A DNA stretch of 6,684 nt. It comes from Thiomonas sp. GTDB taxonomy: Bacteria > Pseudomonadota > Gammaproteobacteria > Burkholderiales > Burkholderiaceae_C. Positions 1-5,659 of this stretch are shown piece after piece. Location of the stretch: NCBI GenBank assembly GCA_027451915.1, contig DAIDHU010000197.1:1-6684 (forward strand), in the 5' to 3' direction. A program made the translations under genes and the position numbers. The number at the start of each line of letters is the position of its first letter. Position 1 is the first letter of the stretch. The notes below the pieces were generated by a model. The model had not been told where the DNA came from and did not search any database. It saw nothing but the letters and a program-made list of their open reading frames with translations.

Positions 1-648
1 GGCGCGGGCGCCAGCCTGGAGCATTGGCTGTCCCTGCTGCGCGGGCATGACGCCGAGCGGCTGCGGCGCGAGCTGCAACAGGCGCAGATCCGCCTGGGCA
101 TGGAGCGCTTCGTGGCCGAGCTGGTCGCGCCGCTGACCACCGCCGTGGGCGAGTCCTGGATGCGCGGCGAGCTGCAGGTGTTCGAGGAGCATCTGTACTC
201 CGAGACCATGCACCGGGTGCTGCGCGGAGCCATCGCCGCGCTGAGCTCCGCCGAGTCGCCGGCGCGCGAGCGCCCCCGCGTGCTGCTGACCACCATGGCC
301 CAGGAGCCGCACGGCCTGGGCCTGCTGATGGCCGAGGCCATGATGTCGCTGGAAGGTTGCCATTGCGTGTCCCTGGGCGTGCAGACCCCCGTCGCCGACA
401 TGCTGCTGGCCGTGTCGGCGCACCGTGCCGATGTGCTGGCGCTGAGTTTCAGCGCCCAGCCCGCGCGCGCCCAGGTGCGCGACACCCTGTCGGCGCTGCG
501 TGCCGCGCTGCCCGCCCGGGTGGAGATCTGGGCGGGCGGCTCCTCGCCCGCGCTTTCCCGGCCGCCGGCCGGGGTGCAGGTCCTGCGCAGCCTGCAGGCG
601 CTGCCGCGGCGCGTGGCGGAGTGGCGCGCCGCCCACGGCGCGGGCTGA
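1..648 (+). CDS. MerR-family regulator with cobalamin-binding domain, C-terminal fragment (5' truncated)
   Basis: The reading frame is open from base 1 to the TGA at 646-648, so this is the last 215 residues of a longer protein. What remains matches the effector half of CarH/LitR-type MerR regulators: a B12-binding four-helix bundle, then a Rossmann-like cobalamin domain. Seen directly: a W-x9-EH motif (W53, E63, H64 of the fragment, in WMRGELQVFEEH), the E-x-H-x-x-G base-off cobalamin motif (E102, H104, G107), and a GG pair at 179-180 near the nucleotide-tail pocket. The N-terminal MerR helix-turn-helix would lie upstream of the window. Known family members bind adenosylcobalamin and repress DNA, with light or cofactor state releasing repression. 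The residue after the motif tryptophan is Met54 where Thermus CarH has the His that caps cobalt in the light state, so light sensing is uncertain. The ATG at 100 is internal, since upstream residues continue the helical bundle. Family confidence is high; targets are unknown. Confidence 0.85.
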   Translation, partial: GAGASLEHWLSLLRGHDAERLRRELQQAQIRLGMERFVAELVAPLTTAVGESWMRGELQVFEEHLYSETMHRVLRGAIAALSSAESPARERPRVLLTTMAQEPHGLGLLMAEAMMSLEGCHCVSLGVQTPVADMLLAVSAHRADVLALSFSAQPARAQVRDTLSALRAALPARVEIWAGGSSPALSRPPAGVQVLRSLQALPRRVAEWRAAHGAG

Positions 649-663
649 AGGCCGGGCCGCGCC

Positions 664-684
664 GCGCCGGCTTGGCGCCGGCGC
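664..684. repeat. 8-bp perfect hairpin between regulator and DUF465 gene
   Basis: GCGCCGGC (664-671) and GCCGGCGC (677-684) are exact reverse complements around a 5-base loop. It lies 15 bases after the regulator stop. No T-run follows, so it is not a standard intrinsic terminator, although it could slow polymerase. The -35 hexamer of the next promoter starts in its loop. The same two arms recur in swapped order at 5619-5638. Confidence 0.6.
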
Positions 685-701
685 CGGGGGCTTCCTATAC
701 T
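672..701 (+). promoter_or_regulatory. Putative sigma70 promoter of the DUF465-yccS operon
   Basis: TTGGCG at 672-677 (4 of 6 matches to the -35 consensus) is separated by 18 bases from TATACT at 696-701 (5 of 6 to the -10 consensus). The start of transcription would be near 708-709, leaving a leader of about 63 bases. It is the only AT-containing patch in this very GC-rich gap, which supports the -10 call. The -35 overlaps the loop and right arm of the hairpin at 664-684. Confidence 0.55.
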
Positions 702-771
702 GGACGCGAAGTCATCGCGTCGCCGGGCCCAGGATCCGGCGCCAGGTCCCGCCCCTGAACAGGAGAACGAT

Positions 772-987
772 GTGTTTCCCGAATACCGCGACCTGATTTC
801 CCGGCTCAAGACCGTGGATGCGCATTTCGCCAGACTGTTCGAACGCCACAACGAACTGGACCAACGCATCCGCAACCTGGAGGAAGGCATCGAGACGGGA
901 GACGATGTGACCATCGAAACCCTGAAAAAGCAAAAACTCAAGCTCAAGGACGAGCTGTACCTGATGTTGCGAAAAGCCGCCGCCTAA
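772..987 (+). CDS. YdcH-family small protein (DUF465)
   Basis: This 71-residue protein begins MFPEYRDLISRLK and contains DAHFARLFERHNELDQRI, followed by a charged helical segment and a Lys-rich end (LKKQKLKLKDELY). This is the pattern of the YdcH/DUF465 family: short proteins predicted to be two antiparallel helices, with no established biochemical role. There is no signal peptide or membrane segment, so it is expected to be cytoplasmic. The start is GTG at 772, because the family N-terminus MFPEYRD begins exactly there and AGGAG at 761-765 lies 6 bases upstream. An ATG at 770-772 overlaps this GTG in another frame and encodes only eight residues before a stop. The TAA at 985-987 directly abuts the GTG of the next gene, so the two are almost certainly co-transcribed. 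Family assignment is secure; function is unknown. Confidence 0.9.
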   Translation: MFPEYRDLISRLKTVDAHFARLFERHNELDQRIRNLEEGIETGDDVTIETLKKQKLKLKDELYLMLRKAAA

Positions 988-3186
988 GTGGAATCCCGCA
1001 GCGTGGGTCGCTGGGCCGGCCTGGGACCGGCCCGGGGTGCGATCGACCATCTCAGCCGCGTGGTGTTCAGCCGCTACTTCACCAGCGGCCTGATCTCCGC
1101 CACGGGTACCTTCGTGCTGGGCTTTGTCGGCTACGCGCTGGGAGGCATGGGCGCGGCGCTCAGCCTGGGAAGCGGCGCGCTGATGGTGTCCTTCGCCGAC
1201 AATCCGGCGCCGGTCGGCTTGAAGACGGTGGAATTGCTGTTCGCATCCTTCGCCGGCACCCTGTGCTTCGCGGCTGTCTGGGCCAGCGTGGCCCACCCCT
1301 GGGTGCAGCTCGCCGTGGTGCCGCTGCTGGGTTTCATCGCCGGCCTGGTCAGCCTCTGGGGCAAACGCGCCGTGGCGCTGGCCTTCTGCCTGCTGTTCAT
1401 CACCATCATCACCCTGGGCATCCCTGCGCCGCGGGGCCTGGGACAACTCCTCGCGGGTAGCGGCTTGTTGCTGGCGGGGTCCCTGGCCTACACGGTCTAC
1501 GCCCTGCTGATCGGGCGCTGGCTGCGCTCGCGCGTGAAGGAGCAGGCACTGGCCGAGCTGATCGACAGCCTGAGCGCCTACGCCCGCTGGCAGGGCTCCA
1601 TGTACCTGCGTCAGGCCGCGAGCCCGGCCGCTCCCGGCGAGGGCGACGCCTACGCCCAGGCGGCTGCCCTGCAAGGCGCCGTCAACGACGCACTGCAATC
1701 GGCCCGCGACCTCGTGCTGCGCGAGGGGCGCGCGCCGCGCGACGCGCTGTGGACCCACATGCTGCTGGTGGCGCTGGACCTGTTCGAGGCCCAGCTGGCC
1801 GCGCAGATCGACGCGGCGCCACTGCGGGAGACCTTCGACGACAGCGACGTGCTGGATGCGCTGGGCCAGGGCCTGCAGCGCAGCGCCGAAGCCTTGGGCG
1901 CGCTGGCCCTGGCGCTGCTGTACGACCGCGAGTCGCCGCAGCGCCCTCCCCGCCCCGAGCGCTGGGACGCCGTGCAGCAGCGCGCCGATGCCTGGCTGGG
2001 CGCGCGCGGGCATGGCGAACTTCGCGAAGCGCGCTCGCAGCTCGACGCGCAATTGCAGACCCTGCGACAGGCCGACCGCCTGATCGCCGCGCTGGACCAG
2101 GCCTACGCCATGCGCGACACCCCGCCCGGCAGTCCCGATCTGCCCGACGTGCGCCTGTTCGTCAGCGCCTGGCGCTACGACCCGAAGCAGGTCCTGTCGC
2201 ACCTGCGACTGGGCTCGCCGATTTTCCGCCACGCGGTGCGCCTCGCGCTGGCGCTGGGCGTGTCGCTGCTGGTGTCGCGCCTGCTGTTCTCGCACCAGAC
2301 CCACGACTACTGGATCGCGCTGACCATCGCGGTGATCCTCCGCCCCAACTACGGAGTGACCCGCCAGCGCATCCGCGACCGTCTTCTGGGCACGATCGCC
2401 GGCTGCGTGCTGGTGGCGCTGTTCGTGGCGCTGCATCCCGGCCTGTACTGGCTGCTGCTCGCGCTGTTCCTGGCCATGGCCCTGGCCCGCACCTTCGTCA
2501 CCACGCACTATCGCTTCACCGCGATGGCCGGCAGCGTGCTGGCGCTGCTGCTGGCGCAGCTGCTGCAGGAAAACACCCACATCCTGGTCCAGCAGCGCCT
2601 GCTGGACACGGCCATCGGCGCGGCACTGGCCTGGGCCGCCAGCCACGTGCTGCCGCGCTGGGAATACCTGGACGCGCCGCGCCAGCTGCGCGACCTGCTG
2701 GGGGCCCTCAGCCGCTACGCCCAGGTCGCGCTGGGGCGCGAGGCGAACCAGGAACGCGAGTCCCGGCTCGCGCGCAAGCAACTGTTCGACAACCTGGCGG
2801 CGATCACCGGTCTGTACGGCCGCATGCTCGAGGAGCCGCAGGCCCAGCGCCGCGCTCCCCGGGAGCTGGCGCAGATCATCACCCATGCCTACCTGCTGGC
2901 GTCACAGCTTGCCTCGCTGCGCCTGCTGCGCGCCCAGCTGCAGCCCCAGGGGCGCATCGACGCGGAGGCGCTGCAATGGATCGACACCTGCCGCGATCGC
3001 GTCCTGCGACGCCTGACGCCCTCGGCCAGCGCCGAAGCCGGGCCCGCCGAGGACTGGCTGGTCAGTGATGATCCGCTGCTCGCACGCCTGGCCCGCATCG
3101 GGCTGGAAGCCGCGCGCATCGGGCAGCTCCGCCAGCGCCTGCAGCGCCAAATGCGCAGCGCGGAGGCCCACGCGCGCGGCGCGTGA
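988..3186 (+). CDS. yccS: YccS/FUSC-family inner-membrane protein
   Basis: The 732-residue product has two hydrophobic blocks of about six helices each (roughly residues 34-176 and 412-555). Each block is followed by a long, charged Arg/Gln/Ala-rich cytoplasmic region (about 180-405 and 560-732). This duplicated layout and length fit the YccS/YhfK group of the FUSC (fusaric acid resistance-like) superfamily, related to aromatic-acid efflux proteins; E. coli YccS is of similar size. Diagnostic motifs in the second half are YWIALTIAVILRPNYGVTRQ near 441-460, then RIRDRLLGTIAG, and RLLDTAIGAALAWAAS near 537-552. The transported substrate is not known for YccS and cannot be read from sequence. 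The GTG at 988 follows the upstream stop with no gap and no clear Shine-Dalgarno, suggesting translational coupling. A GTG at 1003, or the GTG pair near 1060 just before FSRYF, are alternative starts. No frameshift or truncation is seen. Confidence 0.85.
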   Translation: MESRSVGRWAGLGPARGAIDHLSRVVFSRYFTSGLISATGTFVLGFVGYALGGMGAALSLGSGALMVSFADNPAPVGLKTVELLFASFAGTLCFAAVWASVAHPWVQLAVVPLLGFIAGLVSLWGKRAVALAFCLLFITIITLGIPAPRGLGQLLAGSGLLLAGSLAYTVYALLIGRWLRSRVKEQALAELIDSLSAYARWQGSMYLRQAASPAAPGEGDAYAQAAALQGAVNDALQSARDLVLREGRAPRDALWTHMLLVALDLFEAQLAAQIDAAPLRETFDDSDVLDALGQGLQRSAEALGALALALLYDRESPQRPPRPERWDAVQQRADAWLGARGHGELREARSQLDAQLQTLRQADRLIAALDQAYAMRDTPPGSPDLPDVRLFVSAWRYDPKQVLSHLRLGSPIFRHAVRLALALGVSLLVSRLLFSHQTHDYWIALTIAVILRPNYGVTRQRIRDRLLGTIAGCVLVALFVALHPGLYWLLLALFLAMALARTFVTTHYRFTAMAGSVLALLLAQLLQENTHILVQQRLLDTAIGAALAWAASHVLPRWEYLDAPRQLRDLLGALSRYAQVALGREANQERESRLARKQLFDNLAAITGLYGRMLEEPQAQRRAPRELAQIITHAYLLASQLASLRLLRAQLQPQGRIDAEALQWIDTCRDRVLRRLTPSASAEAGPAEDWLVSDDPLLARLARIGLEAARIGQLRQRLQRQMRSAEAHARGA

Positions 3187-3214
3187 GCGCGGCCGCCCGC
3201 GCCAGTGAACCGGG

Positions 3215-3241
3215 CGCGGTCCGGCCGCGGGTCGGACCGCG
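3215..3241. repeat. Strong perfect hairpin beside the kinase promoter
   Basis: CGCGGTCCG (3215-3223) and CGGACCGCG (3233-3241) are exact reverse complements. Inner bases can add a G-U and two G-C pairs, giving up to 12 pairs with a 3-base loop. It begins 28 bases after the yccS stop and ends three bases before the TTGACA -35 element. No T-run follows. It may act as a U-less terminator for yccS, as an operator for the downstream promoter, or both. Confidence 0.6.
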
Positions 3242-3244
3242 GCG

Positions 3245-3274
3245 TTGACAGCGCTCGCGCGCTCCCCGTATGTT
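3245..3274 (+). promoter_or_regulatory. Putative sigma70 promoter of the histidine kinase operon
   Basis: A perfect -35 TTGACA (3245-3250) is followed after 18 bases by TATGTT (3269-3274), which matches 4 of 6 bases of the -10 consensus. Transcription would begin near 3281-3282. The ATG at 3270 lies inside the -10 element, so it could not be translated from this promoter. This argues for a downstream kinase start and a leader of roughly 90 to 110 bases. Confidence 0.6.
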
Positions 3275-3371
3275 CTTCGGAACAGTCGGGCGGGCGCCGA
3301 TGGCGGCACGCGCGGCTGCGCAACGCGCTTTCGCCCCACCGTCCAGCCTGCCCCTGCCCCCGCGCCCGCTC

Positions 3372-4934
3372 ATGGAGCTTCGCGATCGGTCCATGCCGTC
3401 CCGGCGAAGCGCCGCCTACGCGCTGGCCGTCGTGTTGCCGCTGACGGCGCTGGTCCTGCGCGACGCGCTGGCCGGGGTCTACGGCGAGCGCCCGCTGCTG
3501 GTGCTGTTCATGGTGCCCATCACCGTGTGCGCCCTGCTGGGCGGACTCGGCCCGGGGCTGTTGTGCACCGCCCTCAGCGGCCTGATCGCCGCTGTAGGGC
3601 TGCAGGATCTGCCCGGCCATTTCTCCATCGTCCATGCGCGCGACTTGCTGCAGTGGAGCCTGCTGGTGGGCAACGGGGTGCTGGCCAGCGTGCTGGCCTG
3701 GTTCGTCGAGCGGGCACAGGCGGCCGAGGGCCGAGCCCGGGCCCTGCAGGCGGACACGGCTTCCTGGTACAGGGCCGTGGTGGAGAGTTCCGACGACGCC
3801 ATCATCGGCACCGACCTGGACGGCATGATCATGGGCTGGAGCCACGGCGCGCAGGCCATGTTCGGCTACACGGCGCAGCAGGCCCTGGGCCGCAGCCTGG
3901 GCATCCTGTTCCACCCCGAGGATGCGCTGGAGCGCGAGCGCCTGCTCGCCAGCGTGCGCCGCGGCGAGGCCCTGCAGCACCACGAGGCCCGGCGCGTGCG
4001 CAGCGACGGCAGCGAACTCACCGTGTTCGTGTCGGTCTCGCCCATCCTCGACACCGAGGGACGGCCCGTGGGCTCGGCGCGCATCCTGCGCGATGTCACG
4101 CATCTGCGCCGGACCCAGCAACAGCTGCGCGAGCAGGTCCTGCAACTCAACGCGGATCTCGAGCGACGCGTGGCCGAACGCACCGCCGAACTCAGCGCGG
4201 CCAACCGCGAGCTCGACGCCTTCGCCTACGCCGTGTCCCACGACCTGCGGGCACCGCTGCGCGCGATGAGCGGCTTCAGCCAGGCCCTGCTGGAGGACCA
4301 CGCCGATGAACTCCCCGAGCAGGGGCGGCTGTACCTGCGACAGATCGACATCGCCAGCCACAAGATGGGCGAGCTGATCGAGGGCATCCTCGCACTGTCG
4401 CGCAGCACCCGCGGCGAAGTGCGGCGCGACCCGGTGGACCTGTCGGCCCTGGGCGAACAGCTGCTCGGCGAGCTGGCGCGCGAGGAGCCCGGCCGGCAGG
4501 TGCAATGGGAGGTGCAGGCCGGCCTGCAGGCGCAGGCGGACCCCCGCATGGTCGAGGCCGTGCTGCGCAATCTGCTGGGCAACGCCTGGAAATACACGGC
4601 GCGCACCGACCGCGCCCGCATCCGGCTGTGCGCGGCCGAGCTCGACGGCGCGCCCGGCTTCGCGGTCGAGGACAACGGCGCCGGCTTCGACATGGCGCAC
4701 GCGGCGCGTCTGTTCCGCCCCTTCCAGCGCCTGCACCGGCAGGACGAGTTCGCCGGCCTGGGCATCGGGCTGGCCACGGCGCAACGCATTGTCACGCGCC
4801 ACGGCGGTACCGTCCGCGCGCAGGCCGCTCCCCTGCGGGGTGCGCGTTTCGAATTCACCCTGGCGCCGCCGGCCGTGCCGCAGCCCAGCCCCACGGAGCC
4901 CCCGGGCCCCACGGACCACGTCATCGCACCCTGA
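3372..4934 (+). CDS. Membrane sensor histidine kinase (DUF4118-like TM, PAS, HisKA, HATPase_c)
   Basis: From the ATG at 3372 the product is 520 residues. Domains in order: four hydrophobic helices (about 13-31, 42-56, 58-77, 92-111) resembling the DUF4118 membrane module of KdpD-type kinases; a PAS domain (about 131-241, from SWYRAVVESSDDAIIGTDLDG); a coiled coil ending in RRVAERTAELSAANREL; a HisKA domain with phosphoacceptor His290 in AVSHDLRAPLRAMSGF; and HATPase_c with N-box Asn404 (NLLGNAWKYT), G1 box DNGAGFD (434-440), F-box LFRPFQRLH and G2 box GLGIGL (462-467). All residues for ATP binding and autophosphorylation are present. The HisKA type is that of phytochrome-like kinases, but there is no GAF/PHY and no LOV cysteine motif, so the stimulus is unknown. 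The C-terminal tail is proline-rich. The frame extends up to an ATG at 3270, but that codon sits inside the promoter. ATGs at 3300 and 3393 are alternatives, and none has a good ribosome binding site. It pairs with the response regulator immediately downstream. Confidence 0.88.
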   Translation: MELRDRSMPSRRSAAYALAVVLPLTALVLRDALAGVYGERPLLVLFMVPITVCALLGGLGPGLLCTALSGLIAAVGLQDLPGHFSIVHARDLLQWSLLVGNGVLASVLAWFVERAQAAEGRARALQADTASWYRAVVESSDDAIIGTDLDGMIMGWSHGAQAMFGYTAQQALGRSLGILFHPEDALERERLLASVRRGEALQHHEARRVRSDGSELTVFVSVSPILDTEGRPVGSARILRDVTHLRRTQQQLREQVLQLNADLERRVAERTAELSAANRELDAFAYAVSHDLRAPLRAMSGFSQALLEDHADELPEQGRLYLRQIDIASHKMGELIEGILALSRSTRGEVRRDPVDLSALGEQLLGELAREEPGRQVQWEVQAGLQAQADPRMVEAVLRNLLGNAWKYTARTDRARIRLCAAELDGAPGFAVEDNGAGFDMAHAARLFRPFQRLHRQDEFAGLGIGLATAQRIVTRHGGTVRAQAAPLRGARFEFTLAPPAVPQPSPTEPPGPTDHVIAP

Positions 4935-4938
4935 GGAG
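4933..4938 (+). promoter_or_regulatory. Ribosome binding site of the response regulator, overlapping the kinase stop
   Basis: GAGGAG at 4933-4938 overlaps the kinase stop codon TGA (4932-4934) and lies 10 bases before the ATG at 4949. It is the clearest Shine-Dalgarno in the two-component operon. It fixes the start at 4949 rather than anywhere in the long upstream extension of the same frame, and it couples the two genes. Confidence 0.7.
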
Positions 4939-4948
4939 CGGCGCGCCC

Positions 4949-5395
4949 ATGAACCCACTGTCGGTATTGCTGGTCGAGGACAACCCGCAGGACGAGATGC
5001 TGATCCTGCGATCCCTGCGCAAGATCCACCTGGCCAACAAGGTCGAGGTCATGCGCGACGGCCAGCAGGCGGTCGATTACCTGATGGCCGAGGGTGAGTT
5101 CGCCTCGCGCGATCGCGCCCAGCTTCCCGCCGTGGTGTTGCTGGACATCGGGCTGCCTCGCCTGTCGGGCATCGAGGTGCTGCAGCGCCTGCGCGACGCC
5201 GAGCACACGCGACTGCTGCCGGTGGTCATGCTGACTTCCTCCGATGAGGACATGGATCGTCTGCGCAGCTACGAATGCGGCGCCAACAGCTTCGTGCGCA
5301 AGCCACTGGACTTCGGAGAATTCGCCGAGACCGTGGCCAGCCTTGGCGCCTACTGGCTGCTCACCAACCGCCCTCCCCCGATGGACGGCAACTGA
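4949..5395 (+). CDS. Single-domain response regulator, Rcp1-like
   Basis: This 148-residue protein is a lone receiver domain with no DNA-binding or enzymatic output. Receiver residues are all visible: acidic pair Glu10-Asp11 (VEDN), phosphoacceptor Asp66 in LLDIGLPRLSG, Thr96 in MLTSSDE, and Lys118 in FVRKPLDF. The VEDNPQDEMLILRSLRK start, the NKVEVMRDGQQAVDYL segment and the C-terminal YWLLTN are typical of the Rcp1 group, which partners phytochrome-type histidine kinases. The upstream kinase has exactly that HisKA type, and the gap between genes is 14 bases with the ribosome binding site overlapping the kinase stop, so they are very likely cognate. In this group phosphorylation is thought to act through protein-protein contacts or by relay to another protein; the partner is not in this window. 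The frame is open further upstream, but that part is a shadow of the kinase gene. Confidence 0.92.
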   Translation: MNPLSVLLVEDNPQDEMLILRSLRKIHLANKVEVMRDGQQAVDYLMAEGEFASRDRAQLPAVVLLDIGLPRLSGIEVLQRLRDAEHTRLLPVVMLTSSDEDMDRLRSYECGANSFVRKPLDFGEFAETVASLGAYWLLTNRPPPMDGN

Positions 5396-5427
5396 GCGGC
5401 GCCCCCGGCGTGCCGGAGGCCGGCCTC

Positions 5428-5457
5428 TTGTCCACGACCGGTGCTTTGAGCTATGAT
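5428..5457 (+). promoter_or_regulatory. Putative promoter of tRNA-Lys
   Basis: TTGTCC (5428-5433, 4 of 6 to -35 consensus) and TATGAT (5452-5457, 5 of 6 to -10 consensus) are separated by 18 bases. Transcription would start about five bases before the mature tRNA 5' end at 5469. The bases just after the -10 (GCGCAGC) are GC-rich, as in stable-RNA promoters under stringent control. This gives the tRNA a start separate from the two-component operon. Confidence 0.6.
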
Positions 5458-5468
5458 GCGCAGCTTTC

Positions 5469-5544
5469 GGGGGTATAGCTCAGTTGGTAGAGCAGCTGAC
5501 TCTTAATCAGTAGGTCCAAGGTTCGAATCCTTGTGCCCCCACCA
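5469..5544 (+). tRNA. tRNA-Lys, anticodon CTT
   Basis: This is a complete 76-base tRNA. The acceptor stem GGGGGTA (5469-5475) pairs with TGCCCCC (5534-5540), with one G-U pair. The D-arm has TAGCTCAGTTGGTAGAGCA. The anticodon stem GCTGA/TCAGT encloses the loop CTCTTAA, with anticodon CTT at 5502-5504 (position 34-36), which reads the lysine codon AAG. The T-arm is CAAGG-TTCGAAT-CCTTG. The discriminator A at 5541 is followed by an encoded CCA (5542-5544). AAG is the expected dominant lysine codon in such a GC-rich genome. Confidence 0.98.
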
Positions 5545-5554
5545 GGACAGATGC

Positions 5555-5594
5555 AACAAGGCCGGCCCGCGATGCGCGCCGGCCTTGTTTTTTT
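5555..5594 (+). terminator. Intrinsic terminator after tRNA-Lys
   Basis: CAAGGCCGGC (5557-5566) and GCCGGCCTTG (5578-5587) form a perfect 10-bp stem, extendable by two A-T pairs outside. A run of seven T follows at 5588-5594. The 11-base loop can itself form a small CGC/GCG stem. It sits 12 bases after the tRNA CCA and should separate tRNA transcription from galE. Confidence 0.93.
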
Positions 5595-5618
5595 GCGCCC
5601 CCAAGTAGGATGTCGGCA

Positions 5619-5638
5619 GCCGGCGCCTTCGCGCCGGC
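5619..5638. repeat. 8-bp perfect hairpin in the galE leader
   Basis: GCCGGCGC (5619-5626) and GCGCCGGC (5631-5638) are exact reverse complements around a CTTC tetraloop, ending 21 bases before the galE ATG. It has no T-run. In RNA it would be a very stable stem just upstream of the ribosome landing zone. Its arms are those of the hairpin at 664-684 in swapped order. Confidence 0.6.
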
Positions 5639-5659
5639 CCCACCTCCACGAACACCCAG

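Noticed and set aside
721..741. CGCCGG...CCGGCG dyad in the DUF465 leader as a riboswitch or attenuator.
   Set aside because: It is only a 6-bp stem with a 9-base loop and no alternative pairing or T-run was seen, so chance is sufficient.
1749..3068. 439-residue + strand frame inside yccS.
   Set aside because: It is Arg/Ala/Pro/Gly-rich, has no motifs, and lies fully inside the well-supported YccS reading frame.
712..4958. Two very long antisense frames, 712-2886 and 2889-4958 on the - strand, nearly end to end.
   Set aside because: They mirror the yccS and kinase genes, and their products are low-complexity Gln/Arg/Ala/His/Gly-rich with no recognisable domain. Such open antisense frames are a normal by-product of GC-rich codon use. 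The sense genes have clear family motifs.
5396..5427. GC-rich inverted repeats (CCGG/CCGG around 5405-5416, GGCCGGCC at 5418-5425) after the response regulator as a terminator.
   Set aside because: The stems are only 4 bp and there is no T-run. They are expected by chance at this GC content.
5469..5544. tRNA-Lys as an integration site for a mobile element.
   Set aside because: There is no integrase, no repeat of the tRNA 3' end in the window, and no change in base composition across it. The terminator and galE follow directly.
5606..5611. TAGGAT as a -10 element for galE.
   Set aside because: It matches only 4 of 6 consensus bases, and no convincing -35 lies 16-18 bases upstream, where the tRNA terminator sits. 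galE probably has its own promoter, but I cannot place it.
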